DNA of 64,000 nt from Acanthosepion esculentum (lineage: Eukaryota > Mollusca > Cephalopoda > Sepiida > Sepiidae), in NCBI GenBank assembly GCA_964036315.1, contig OZ038479.1:59237746-59301745 (forward strand). The letters run 5' to 3'. Under the pieces are notes generated by a model, which saw nothing but the letters and a program-made list of their open reading frames with translations, did not search any database and was not told the origin of the DNA. Shown here in pieces: positions 22,401 through 33,996 of this stretch. A program made the translations under genes and the position numbers. How positions within the stretch are numbered: position 1 is the first letter of the stretch; each line of letters starts with the position of its first letter.

Positions 22401-24268
22401 TTAAATTTTTCAAGCATTTTGGAGGTAGGAAATCATCTATATGAATTGTATACATCTTTGATTGTGGTCTCATCTATTTGACAATTGCCATTAGTTTTGT
22501 GTGTTAGTTTGATTCACTCATATTCTCCATATGTTCTTTTTATGCCTTCATGTAATTTATAATGGCAACAGAAAATTATTTCATGTTTTTTCAGTTTGGA
22601 AACCTATTAAGAAAAAAATTGGTATTCTTTAAAATTTCAATATGTCTATATCTGATCAATTTTATCATTGGATTGCTTAGGTAGATTTTTCTCTCTTAAT
22701 ATAATCTTTAGTTTTTTCTTTTTCTTATTTGATTCTCATTTCCTAAAAAATTTCTAAATATTTTCTAGAAAGTTAACTTTGGTAACACCCTACTCTCAAT
22801 TGTGAAGAAAAATTAAACAATGGTTAGATAGGATATAAAGATGACATTTCATATTTTTCCAGATTAAATTAGATGAGAGTTCACTTTCCTCCATCTTGTT
22901 TGGGTGACTATAATAACATATTTTTACTGATATGACAAAAGTTATGGAGTACCACTATGTAAACATGTATACATTTTTCATACCTTCACAAGCTGTTGTG
23001 TATTATAAGAATTTGAAAAGTCATGATAGTGGATGCCAGATGAATGGGATATTCCATTTCTGAATTTTTGGAACACATATTGGAAAGCATAATCCCCCTT
23101 TGTGAAAAGCACACTAGGAAGGGCTCCTGTCATCTCTCTTGATTTTACTCAGATTTATTATTACTCTGAGTTTCTGGGACTTTCATTTTTTAAGATCTTT
23201 TTAACAATTCAACACTTTCAAATCAAGATTATTAAGATCTACCTTGTTTCCAGTTAGTTTTACCTTGATCACAGATCCTTTCTCCTGATTTACCTATTGA
23301 AGCTTCTATTGCTTCAAGACTCAACTTTGTTACCTTTCGGTTACTGACACCTCTGATGTTCCTGCAAATACCCAAATTTCTTTCAAATATTTGCAAATTC
23401 CCATTCAACTCTCAAACTTTTACCCAAGTATACTGTACCATTTCGCCATTCTCCCAAGAGAATGATGTCGTCGAAGAGAACAATCTTTCAGCTTCCATGT
23501 TTGTGGCAGACCAAAGAATGTTGTCTTAGCAAATGATCTTATCTTCTTCTCAGCCCTGATTAAAATAATGGTTTTCTTACCTGAGTAAAAATGCCCAGAT
23601 AAGATAATCCCACATCTAATTGTGTCTGCTGTGAAATTAATCATGAAATCGGTGATGTCAGTACAGGAAAGGGTCATAATGTTCAAAATACAATAAAAAT
23701 ATGTTTTTGGAGTTTACTGAACTGTCGTGAGCTTTTCCATTTATGATTAGTAAATTATAGATTTTATTTCTGAACAATATCACTTACCCTCTACAATAAA
23801 TAGGGAATTTTAAAATATTTCAAAATTTATAAATTATTATAATTAAAAGTTTAAAAATAGATGAAAACTATTCTTGTAAAAGTTCATTATTTACTGAAAA
23901 GATTTTTTTAAGATAGCAGTGTCTGTAATATATCTTATTCAAAAAACCTATTAATATCTTTTCTGATTAAATAATGTCTTACTTTTATTACATTTTTTTA
24001 ATTCACAATTCAGAGCAAATTTTCTGTGACTAGGATCCTGCTTCACAAAAATTTGACTCAAGATAAAGTAAATTTTTAATTCAAATTTTAAAATTTAAAA
24101 AAATCCTTTGGTCTTATTAATAACAAAGATTTTGATGATAAAAATTTGTTTTATTAAATTTAGGGCATTTTTTTCATCATGTATTCTTATTTGTTTGTGA
24201 ATCTTTGGGGTATCTATTTTTCAACTTTTATCTTTCCAATAAAACCAAATTTAAGTTTTTTTATCATT
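22401..24268. other. Non-coding DNA, no gene recognised
   Basis: A minus-strand frame of 88 codons at 23420-23686 has no family I recognise. Just beyond it the minus strand reads LFDDIILLGE, which resembles the F-A-D-D block of reverse transcriptases, but the surroundings do not support the call. 23780-24220 carries another worn, inverted GGTACC-family fragment without its terminus. Confidence 0.4.
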
Positions 24269-25400
24269 TCACCCCAAGTAAGGGTGGAGTGCCACTAGTA
24301 CACACGGATTTACAGAGAGTGAAAGTGAGGATAAAAGACTGTGTATAGGGGGGATTGCGGAAAAGATAAAAGGTGAAAAGGGTTCAAGAGAACAGAAGAT
24401 ATCAATTGAAATTGCATTTAAATTTTTGAAGATTGTAGTTATCAGGAAGCAATAAGTGAAAAGAAGTTCCACTGTCAGGAAGTGCAAGAAAAGAAACTTG
24501 GTGTAGAAGTAGCAGTTACATTTAACTATTTCAACTGTAAAAGGTTGGGACCTAGATGCTAATCTAGTAGCATGCTTAAATTCATGTAGTTGGGGTACCA
24601 GGTTAAAAAAAACAGTTGCCATGAAAATATTTGTGGAAAAGACAGAGAGAAGCCATATCACATCTGTGAGAAAGTAATTGAAGTCAAGATGCCAAGTCAT
24701 GATCGATTACATTGCAGATCCTTGTTTGGATTTTTTCAAGAACCTCTAGATGAATAGCAGGGGCACCAGACCAGATATGGCAACAGTATTCAATGCATGG
24801 CCAAATGGTAGATTTGTAAATGTGTCAGATGGACTCTGATGAGAAAAATATTCTGACACAATACAATGAAACAACTTTCCTTGCAGTAGATGCAGCTATT
24901 GATTCAATGTAGGCATTCCACTTCAAGTCTATGGAAAACATGAGGCCAAGAAGGTGCAGATAGAGGCTCTCCAAGAGTCAAGCATCATCTATGCTGATGG
25001 TGAGCAGGGAAGTTTCTCAATAGTGATTAAATGAGAGCAATTTAGTTTTAGAAGTATTCAATTTTACAAGCCATTTCCTGCCTCAGTTCACCACTGATAT
25101 GAGGTCCTTTTAAAGAGCAGAAGCCAGGTTAACTTTATCAGCTCTGATGGATTTGCTATGAAATGGCAAACCTACTGTGGGAAAAAATCTGCCTTGTCAG
25201 TCATGTATTGAAAGATATATGATCACCTAAGCATGTATCACGTATGGCACATAACTGACTGAATGATGAGGCAGGAATTTGAATCCATTCTACTTGAATC
25301 GCTACAGGCGTGTGATCAAAGTAACCACCTCAATCTTATTTCATAGATACAGCATTTGACATGAATTAAGCTGAAACCATATCCAAAGAAACACCATTGA
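24269..25400 (-). pseudogene. Non-LTR retrotransposon (LINE) reverse-transcriptase C-terminal remnant
   Basis: On the minus strand the order is VKLNTSKTKLLSF (about 25035-25075), then WNAYIESI with ARKVVSLY, then PCIEYCCHIWSGAP with VLEKIQTRICNVI (about 24700-24810), then LVPQLHEFKHATRLASRSQP and an open tail (24269-24700, 143 codons). This is the thumb/C-terminal region of jockey/CR1-like reverse transcriptases, where N-x-x-K-T, L-E-Y-C-x-H-x-W and I-Q-x-R are conserved landmarks. Several stops break the first half. The catalytic palm and the endonuclease are not seen. Confidence 0.7.
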
Positions 25401-28084
25401 AAAAACTTTCAAATATTAATAAAATTAAATTTTATCAACATTTATATACCATTGTAAGAGAAAAAGATTGAACAAAAATATGTTAAAACATTTAAGTGAC
25501 TAGTTTTAAGAAATAAATGTGAAATCTATTTGTTTACAAAAGAAATGAAGAAAAAATGTAAACATAACAGATATGACACTTGGAAATCATAATGTTTTCA
25601 AACAAATAAAAAGGAAAATACGAGATGATGTCTGAAATCTATTTGTTGGATTGTTTTCTAGTAAGCCACTAGGGAGACCAATCACAAAATAAAGTTGTTG
25701 TAGACAAGAAAAATGAATGAAGATTTTTTTTTTTTTTTAATAAATAAATTTGTGTTTTATCTAGGGAATGCACCTAAATTACATATTAAAAATAATTAAA
25801 ATAGTTCTTAATTTCACTTTTAAAAATGTGTATATTTCCACTTTCCAGATATACGAGTCTCTAAAAAAGTTGTTTGTTTTACTTTTCTACAAATAAAAAA
25901 AAATTGTGTTTCTATCTATTCTATACACCATAGGTATGTCCAATATTTCGCTAAAAAGTGGTATACCTTGACGAAAAAAGGTCCCCAAATTGATAAAACA
26001 ATTTTTAACATTTAAATATTTATGTTGTTATTAAAGAGTATTTTAAAATTAGTATTTTCTGAATATTTTTTCAGATTTTTTAATCCTTCCTATAAATGTT
26101 AAAAATTTTATTACAAAATCTTTCTTTCTTTTTTTTTTTTTCTTTTTTTCGAGTCAAAAAATCTCGTAAAATCAAACTTATTTCTGTCGGAAAGATCATA
26201 GTTTGTTAGTTAAAAAATCATGAAAAATCAATTACACCTTTTTCTTTTGTTATCTTAGGAAATTTAGAATGATTAAAGTATACTTAATGTAATTTGAAAG
26301 AAACATTACTTACATTTTTAGCAGAAAATTTTTTAAGAGATATTTCCAACCGAGGTGGTCTATTTTGACAGGCGTTAATTTTTGTACGTCAATATATTGA
26401 CAACTTACGGCAGGGGAATTTATCGGACGGTAGCGCAGAAGTGATATAATTCGTTCTAATTTTAAGTGAATCTGGTTAGATTTTTTTTTAAAAATTCACT
26501 TTCAAATTGTTTTTTTTTTTTTACCTTACGTTTGAGGAAGAATTCTGCACTGAAAATAACATTTAAATTATGAAAGAAAATCAAATTTTACAAGTAAAAA
26601 TAAAACAGTAAAAAAAATACATTTTTTTAAATTGAGGTTTATTATTTCAGTCATGAAATATTTTTCTGAGAATATAAAAATTACATGAAACACCATTAAT
26701 TGAAACGGGTTAACTTAATGAAATGAGATTTTATTTCTTTTTATTAAGGCAGATTTTTTTCTATTTATTAATAATTATGATATGGCAGTAATGAGTTTTA
26801 TTTTATTTATTAATAAAATTAACATGCTATGTTGGTTTTCTTTTTACTCAACAAGTATTTAGTAGTAGCGAGCTAACTCCAGAAAATTTAAACTCCAAAA
26901 ATCGTTTTAATTGATAATTTGTCGTGTGGATAATAATTCCAAAGTAATGTACAATGAATTTATGCATTCGATTTCAAACTTGAAAATTTGGGTGGACTTC
27001 CAAGGGCGTTTTTTTTTTTTTTTGTAATTGTAAATAGTCGATATTTTCTTTTATCCCACTATTCGATTATATTTGAATAGAAAAAGAAAAAAATTGAAAA
27101 TAATACGACGATATTCAGAAAACTTGACAAGCGTTGTTTTGTTGTTACTGAACGAATCGAAGCCATTTCTGAAGTAAAAAAACAAAACTTGCTTCTATCA
27201 AAAGAAACTACTCGCGTGACATTATTTCAAGGTGTGCATCCATACTTTCGTTGGAGACGATTTTAAATACAATTTTGGAATATTAAAAATTATTTTAAAA
27301 ATATCATTGGTTGTCAGATTTTAATAAGCTTTCAAATTTATGATCTTTAAAAAGTAGAGAACATAATATATCATTTCCATAAGGTTGCAGAACGAACTTA
27401 ATTTATAAATATATAACAACCTTTTGTCATATTGTCACTATTGTGTATTTAAAATTGAAACAAAAAAAAGAAATTAATGTAAAAATTCATTTTTCATCAA
27501 AACAATTTTTTTCTTTCAGATAATAATTACCTTCGTATATATTATTCAGAAAAGCCATTAAAAACTTTCTTAATTAAATATTGTCTTAGTTTTATTGGGT
27601 TTTGTATTTTTACAATTGAGGTAAAAGTTTGGACAATTTCGGACATTTTTTTAACAAAAAAATCGATGATTTAGATTTTTCAGAGTTTTGTGCATTTAAT
27701 TAAAAAAAAAATTCATTTTGCAAATTTTTTTTGAGTTTTCATAAAATTAAGTTCGAGGGGGGTAACAGATATAAAAAAAATATTTATACCATAACTTTCA
27801 AAGAGACAAACATTTCTAAAATAAGTTCATTCATTTCTGAATAAGTTTCATTAAATTCCAACAAGTACTTAATTTTTACAAGAATTTACAAATTAATGTG
27901 TCTTTCAACTGAAAAAAAAAAACAACTAAAAAAAAAACGCTAAAAAGGCCTAAATTGGACATACCTACGTAAAATTAGATATTTAAAAAAATGAAGAAAG
28001 TTTTAATGTCAGTTTTAAAATGTGTATATTTTCAAAACTGCAAGCCATTTTTTTTTTTTTTAAAACCTAAAGTAAAAATTATTC
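25401..28084. other. AT-rich repeat-derived DNA, no gene
   Basis: 25660-25870 is similar to the arms of the inverted repeat at 28085-28440 (shared AGCCACTAG, TTTTATCTAG and AAAATGTGTATAT). 26330-26470 carries the GACGTTAGCTGTCAATA module of 63420-63490 in inverted orientation. 27490-27910 is a worn GGTACC-family fragment. No coding sequence is seen. Confidence 0.45.
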
Positions 28085-28440
28085 TTTTTTAGCCACTAGT
28101 GTTCGGTGGGTTTTCTGCCTATAAAAATAAAATTCTTCTAAACAAGGAAAATTAATTCATTTCATTATTTTTTACAAATATCTTTATGGTTTTTCTAGCG
28201 AATACACTAATATGATTAATTAGTTTTAATTTCAGTTTTAAAATGTGTATCTAAAAAAGAACAGATGATACTCGCAGGTTTGGAAATGTACACATTCTAA
28301 AAAATAAATTAAATGCTTTTAAATAATTATTTTTAATATTTAATTTTAGGTGTATTCGCTAGATAAAACAAATAAATCTAGGGGAAAAAATAACTCATTG
28401 ATTTTCCTTGTTTAGAAGAAATTTATTTGCAAAACCCTAA
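28085..28440. repeat. Long imperfect inverted repeat (foldback/MITE-like)
   Basis: The left arm at about 28110-28255 (TTCTTCTAAACAAGGAAAAT, then TCTAGCGAATACACTAA, then TTTTAAAATGTGTA) is repeated in reverse complement at about 28290-28435 (ATTTTCCTTGTTTAGAAGAA, TTAGGTGTATTCGCTAGA). The two arms of about 145 bases are separated by about 35 bases. A transcript would fold into a long hairpin. A related single arm lies at 25670-25870, so it is a dispersed family. Confidence 0.75.
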
Positions 28441-28920
28441 TAACAGTTGACTGGCATACCAGAAAAGAATTGCCGTATTTTTAATTATTTTAAACATAAG
28501 GGGTTTAATTTTTTTTTACTTTTTAAAAGCCACATCATAAATTAATTTCTGGAGAGCTATTTTCTCAAATGTGTTGTCCAAAGAAAGACGCAGATAGTTT
28601 ATGTGACGATTTCTTTCGTATTTTACCAATTTGTTAATAAATTATTATGGTAGTTATTTAATATTTATAGTTGACAATTTATTTACTTTAATCTCTAAGT
28701 CATGAATTCTATGACTAAATTACCTCTTAAAGCCTAAAAAAACTGACTTTAGGTGAACAATCCCTATTTTATTACCCACCCCGATTCGCAGTTTTCGAGT
28801 GTTCAATTCCAGTGGTCTTTTTACGCATGTCTATAAATTTTTATTACCCTTGCTTAAAACCAAATATTGAACACCTTACATACCAGTTTAACTAACAGAC
28901 TTCCACAATGACACGTTTTT
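28441..28920. other. Non-coding DNA
   Basis: Nothing recognised; this is probably the left flank or end of the hAT element. No terminal inverted repeat could be identified. Confidence 0.35.
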
Positions 28921-28924
28921 AAAA

Positions 28925-29127
28925 AAAAAACTCGAAAGTTGAAAAGTATATGGGTCGTTTATTTTACGCGACAAGACAAAACTTTTTGCAAACATAACAT
29001 AGTAGCTTGTCAAGGAAACACGAGTAATCTTCAAAGTTATTTGAAAAGATACCACAGGAAAGAATATGACGAAATTCAAAAGTTGATAGCAGTACCAATG
29101 TTCAACCTAGTACATGTACATCACTAA
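28925..29127 (+). pseudogene. BED zinc-finger part of the hAT transposase
   Basis: Encodes WVVYFTRQDKTFCKH followed by QGNTSNLQSYLKRYH. The GNTSNL-x-x-x-LKR-x-H block is diagnostic of BED fingers in hAT and ZBED proteins. The second Cys of the zinc site is lost (CKH-N instead of CK-x-C, one codon missing) and the first His of the usual HLKR-x-H is Tyr, so the finger is degenerate. The frame stops at 29127, eight bases before the donor-like GTAAG. Confidence 0.7.
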
Positions 29128-29135
29128 AAGAAAAG

Positions 29136-30377
29136 GTAAGCATTTTTGTCACTAATGTTTCCGTTCTAAATGAATGATGAATCAGAATCAATTAGTAAAT
29201 AAGAATTGGGTACAAATAAGTGAATTATGAATTTATTTTAGTAAATAAGAAATTTGTACAAATAACAAATATAGAACGACTCTAGCCGATATTAGTGTTG
29301 TAAAAAACGAATATAACTAAAGTGTAGCACTAGTTTTAAACTAATTATCTTGGTTATCTTCAAGATTTGCACTCTCGAAATTTTGAGCTTTTCAGTTTTT
29401 TTTTTTTTTTTGTATTGTTTTTTAAGGAATGCTCCCTTCAAATTAGCAGCAGGAATCAGCTTCGTACGCTCTTTTGATCTGCTTTTTTCCTGGAAAATGA
29501 ACTTGTTTTTCATCTGAATTCTTAAATAATTTTCTTTTGTATTATGTTATTTTGGTTGTATTTTTTTGATAAATATGTCGCAATGAAATAAAAGTAGAGC
29601 TTTTATTTTAAAATGTTTACTCTAAATTGAAAAGGCTAAGTTAGTTTCGTTAGTTTTTGTTTCGTGCATTGACTACCACCCCCCCACCCCATATAGTGAA
29701 GTGAACTATAATTTTCTTCGTAATTTTTTGGTGAAGAAAAATGAAATTTACATTTTTGGAAACAGAATTCAATGATGGAACATATGAAAAAAAAAACGAT
29801 ATTACAATAAAGTCGGTAGGTCGTCTTACATTTTGAAACTTAAGTCTCGTAAATAAAAAAAAATATTTATCAATTTATCCTTTTTGATTTTTTGTCTTTT
29901 TTTTCTGTTTTTTTTTTCTTTTTTGAACACATAAACTTGGAATTGTTCTTTATTAAACATAAAAGAAAACAATAAAAAAGGTAATTTTTTTTTTTACGTT
30001 TTAAAATATATATTTTTTAAAAGTTGCACATCCTTAATATTGGATATTATTACTGGTTAAGAAAGTATCATTCAAGAAAGTTTTATTGATATTTTTGGAA
30101 GTAATAATTTAAAGATGATAAAAGAATTTAATTTTTTGAATGGAGTAACTTTTTTTTTTTTAATATTTTATGAGGCTGGCTCCTGCTGCTAATTTGAAGG
30201 GAACATTCTTTAAAAATAGTTGAAAATTTGTGAATTTTGATATCAAAAGAAATAATAAAAATGATATGATTATTTAGTCAAACCTGCATTTTCTTTCTTT
30301 TTTTTCTTTATTGATCATAATGCCGCACTTCCCATAATAAAACAAGAAAAATTATCAATTTTACAAATTCACCAATT
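29136..30377. other. Non-coding stretch between hAT pieces
   Basis: AT-rich with a T run near 29397-29411 and a C-rich patch near 29680-29688. It may be a former intron or later insertions. No gene is seen. Confidence 0.4.
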
Positions 30378-30485
30378 AAATGGGATAAGAAGACTAATCC
30401 AAGAAAAAGACAAGCTAACCATAGTCTTGTGGAAATGATCTGTAAGGATCTTCAGTCTGTGAGCGTTGTTGAAGATGAAAGATTT
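30378..30485 (+). pseudogene. hAT transposase linker fragment before the LTR insertion
   Basis: The frame gives LVEMICKDLQSVSVVEDERF, matching the hAT pattern I-x-x-M-I-x-x-D-x-x-P-x-x-x-V-E-x-x-G-F. It stops exactly at the insertion; the next residues (KSFIKYLQPTYQLPTR) appear right after the insertion at 31237. Confidence 0.7.
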
Positions 30486-31231
30486 GTTGTGGCCGCCTTT
30501 GGCCGTTCCCCAGACGGGAACGAGAAGGACACTTCGACCTAGACCTTTTTGATCATGTTCCCTATTTAGTCTCATTTCGTTTTTAGAATTGAGTTAATTA
30601 CTCTTTAATTCCGTTTGTGTTACATACACCTCTTAGCATTTTTAGACCTTTGTTTTTTCGTAGCAAATCTCAACTCATTTTTAGCATTTTTGCGAGACCA
30701 TGTCTGTTGTCTGCCTGACACGTCCAGTCCGAAACCCGACCGGCTAACCAGCAGCGACCAGTGATCATCTGCAACGATTAACTTTTCCCGTATACTATCG
30801 GTTGTAATTACTACAGGAGGTTTCGACCTCGACCAGCAATGCCTGCACCTCAACTTTCAACACGACCGGAACGAATGTACCTCTGCACCCCGTCGTCAAC
30901 CTCAATGTCCAACTGTCGACACAACCACAACGTCTGCATCTCAACTTACAACCATTGACACGACCGCAATGTCTGCATCTCAGCTCCAACCGTCAGCACA
31001 ACCAGTCCGACCACCTTTCAATTACCAGACCAATCTAACCCATGACTTCTGCTTTGTAAATAAACTTAGCATTAATCATACATATACTCTTTCTGTTGTC
31101 CATTTTGTTTCATCTTGTCAGATTTCACGTCTTTAATTCGAAAATGTTAGCAGGCATCTTGTGACCTCCTCTACGATACGGGGGCGCTCGGGCCATTGTT
31201 TCATATCACCCCCTCCATGGGGTCCGCTACA
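30486..31231 (+). mobile_element. LTR-like insertion (probable solo LTR) inside the hAT gene
   Basis: A GC-richer block of about 746 bp, bounded by (T)GTTGTGGCC and GTCCGCTACA, interrupts the hAT frame. Flanks GATTT (30481-30485) and GGTTT (31232-31236) look like a 5-base target duplication with one change. It contains no coding frame of a known family and has an AATAAA at about 31060-31065. Between 30838 and 31010 it has about four copies of a roughly 45-base subrepeat built on CTGCA(T/C)CTCAAC and ACGACCG-like words. A TG...CA-like edge, the polyadenylation signal and the short duplication favour a solo LTR; a SINE or MITE is less likely. Confidence 0.6.
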
Positions 31232-31232
31232 G

Positions 31233-32141
31233 GTTTAAATCCTTCATCAAATATCTACAACCTACTTATCAGTTGCCAACCAGGCAACACGTTAGCAGCA
31301 TTTTGATTCCTGAGTTATACAAGTCGGTCAGTATTGACATTTGGAGACAGTTGTCTAACATACAATCCATTTCATTGACAATGGACTACCTGACCAGCCG
31401 AGCTAATGATTCCTATATTTCTGTGACTGCTCATTTTCGAACATCATCTTTTGATGTTAAGGACTTCTGTTTAAGTATTTCTCACACAGCTGAAAACCTT
31501 TCTAAAGGAATTTGCAGCACAGTTAGAAAATGGTTTCCTGATGGGAATGATGATAAAATGGTTTCAGATAATGTAACAAATGTGGTTGCAACCTCAGATC
31601 TGTTGCCACGCAACTATCAACCATTGCGATGCTTTGCACACAAATTGCAGTTGGTTGTAAAAGACAGCATCAAATCATTCCCAGGTCTACAAAAGTTGAT
31701 ATCAAAATGCAGAAAAATTGTCAGCCATTTTCAGCATTGTGCACTTTCAACAAACAAGCTGAAAGAAATGCAGACATCAATGTGTTTGACTCCACGTGAA
31801 TTAAAAACTGAGTGTGAGACAAGGTGGAATTCTACCCATTATACCCTGTTCTTGCCTCTATTGACAAGGTAGAAAACTTGACTCGAACAGATTGGAAGCT
31901 GGCAAGAGAATATGTTGATACTCAAAAACCCTTTGAAGATGCAACAAAAATTATGTCAGCATCAATGATTATTCGAATTCTGAATACACTTATTGACAAG
32001 ATGATGAAGTCTGAGCTGAATTGTTGTGGGGAACAGATGATAACCAACATTAAGTCTCAACCCAACTATGAAAGTGAGGAATTATACGCTATCACCACAT
32101 GCGTGGACCCTCGATTCAATTCATTTCAGATGACAAAATGA
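31233..32141 (+). pseudogene. hAT transposase catalytic region, frameshifted
   Basis: 31233-31872 is open: KYLQPTYQLPTR, then ISLTMDYLTSR with the first catalytic Asp, then VSDNVTN (D-N-A-x-N pattern, second Asp), CFAHKLQLVVKD (the C/H-A-H-x-L-x-L block), and CETRWNSTHY (TRWNST block). A shift near 31825-31860 moves the frame, and 31824-32141 continues with KVENLTRTDWKL, TQKPFEDATK and TCVDPRFN, which are the hAT insertion-domain end and L-D-P-R-F block. The family role is cut-and-paste transposition. The frameshift and nested insertion make it inactive. Confidence 0.8.
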
Positions 32142-32210
32142 AAACCATGGCAAAAAGCATACTAATGAATATATTATTAGTTCATCAGTCATTGCTGTCA
32201 ACTCTGCCCA

Positions 32211-32565
32211 GTGATACCGAAGAAGGGACTAAAATGTATTCCACATGAACAAAGTAGGGAATCAAAAGAAGTGAGCAAAGACTTTTGGGGTTTTCTCAGA
32301 AAGTTCAAGATGAAAATGAATTTGATACCAGAGATAAAAGAGTATCTAGGATTAAGTGCGAAGTGGATAGGTATCTCTATGGAAAAAAACATCGACCCAT
32401 CAGCCTGCCTGTTTGTCTGGTGGAAGAAAAACGGGATGCTCTACCCGAATCTTTCTCATCTTGCAAGAGTTTTTTAAGCATTCCAGCTACCTCTAAAGAT
32501 GTGGGCTGAAACCTACTTATGCTGAGAAACTGGTTTTGCTTAACCATAATTTAAGAAGGCAATGA
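32211..32565 (+). pseudogene. hAT C-terminal dimerisation region, deleted
   Basis: Readable in alternating frames: EVDRYLYGKK, then WWKKNGMLYPNLSHLA (32397-32470), then FLSIPATS, then LKPTYAEKLVLLNHNLR (about 32508-32558). These are the successive landmarks of the hAT C-terminal dimer domain. The segment between PATS and LKP, which normally holds the S-E-R-x-F-S motif, is missing, and a frame break precedes FLSIPATS. Confidence 0.7.
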
Positions 32566-33921
32566 GATGAAACGTTCTAAACGTTGAATAACATCTAGGG
32601 CCCCCAATTTTATTAACAAGTTTTGAAAGAATTAAAACAAAAATTAAAAGAGATTTTTTTTTTTTTTAAGTTTACCATAAGATAGGGATGTACAAAAAGT
32701 GGGCAAAAAATGCGCAACTTTAAAAAAAAAAAAAATTTTAAAACGTTAATAAAAAATGGAAAATCATCTTTTTACTGTTTTCTTTTATGTTTTTAATATA
32801 AAGAACAATTTCCAAGCTTATGTGTTTAAACAGAATTCTGTTCCACATGTACTTTTTTTTTTTTTTTTAAATCCTATTCCCAATGAATGTTTACCTTTGT
32901 TCAGATAAAATCATTTTTTCATGACTTAAGCTTACTTAGTTATTGGCCTTGGTAAATTTGCATTGTATATGGCAGATGTTCTGTGTATGCAACGCGAAAG
33001 AGATCAAACTTATATTGATGATTAATTGAAAATGGTAATCAAGTGCAATGATTTAATGTCATTTTCAAAATAACCAGGCAATTTCACACCAGAATGGCAC
33101 ATTCTCATTACCGGGGGCTTTTGGTGCATACAATGCAAATTTACCGGCAGACCATAAGTGTAAAGAAAATACAAATTATTATCATCATTTCTGGATATAA
33201 ACGGAATGGAAGAATTCTTTGCCTTTAAATAAAATAATTAATCGCTTGAAAACAAGTATCTGTCAGTGTCAGTAGTTTCGATAATTTAAATTAAAATTCG
33301 ATTTTTTTTTAACACGCGTTTATTACTATCAGTTGCTCTTATGTTTTTATTTTTCTCTTTTTTGCTTACTTTATAATTTTTGAAGGAATTCACTTGGGTC
33401 AGAGAAGAAATGAACATCTGTACATACAATTTCAAGAAGAAATGAACATCTGAGTGTACAATTTCAAGAATATGGATAATGATTGGTCACTTAACACTTT
33501 GATTTTGTGAAACAAAGTAACGTGTAAAATTTAGTCTCTGAAAAAAATAAATAAAAAGGAAAATCATATTTCGCATTTTCGGTTGTTCGAAGCAAAATAC
33601 CATTTTTAACTCACAATAAAAAAAAATAATTCAATAAATAAAAGCACATACAAATTACATATTTAGAAAGATTATTTTCTTTCCAGCCATAGGAATATTT
33701 TTAAGATTAGACCAGAAATACACAGGATATTGTAAGAAGTTGAATGGACTAAGTTTCAAATTTAGCAATCTCAAATGAAATCGGATATCGACTGGAAATG
33801 CATCATTACACAAGATAATGAGGGGCTTCCTTAAAGTAAAAATACTAAATTAAAAAGCGAATCGAAAACTGCGGTATCCAGGAAAAAATACCGGTACTGA
33901 AACATAAATTGCCAAACCACC
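32566..33921. other. Non-coding DNA
   Basis: No gene recognised. It has T and A runs near 32649-32670, 32720-32735 and 32850-32868, and a short direct repeat, GAAGAAATGAACATCTG, at about 33404-33420 and 33435-33451. Confidence 0.45.
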
Positions 33922-33923
33922 CA

Positions 33924-33996
<73 letters not shown>
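33922..33996. repeat. (TA)n microsatellite within a perfect palindrome
   Basis: CTCTCT, then about 54 bases of alternating A/T, then GAGAGAGAG. The GA/TC edges make the whole block self-complementary, able to extrude as a cruciform. Confidence 0.9.

Larger units (their letters stand above)
28925..32565 (+). mobile_element. Broken hAT transposon (BED-finger/RNase H-like transposase) with nested LTR insertion
   Basis: Pieces of one hAT transposase lie in order on the + strand: a BED zinc finger (28925-29127), the DNA-binding linker region (30378-30485), the catalytic RNase H-like region (31233-31872 and on to 32141), and the C-terminal dimerisation region (32211-32565). An LTR-like insertion of about 746 bp (30486-31231) splits the second and third pieces exactly within one conserved block. 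Frame breaks elsewhere make the gene dead. A consensus donor (AAAAG|GTAAG, 29135/29136) after the BED part suggests the original gene may have had an intron, but no matching acceptor is clear. Confidence 0.75.

Noticed and set aside
23420..23686. A minus-strand frame of 88 codons, with LFDDIILLGE read in a nearby frame
   Set aside because: The words resemble the reverse-transcriptase F-A-D-D block, but no other landmarks line up, so I do not call a LINE here.
30620..30989. Cys/Arg-rich minus-strand frames inside the LTR-like insertion
   Set aside because: They arise from translation of the roughly 45-base subrepeat; no zinc-binding family pattern is present.
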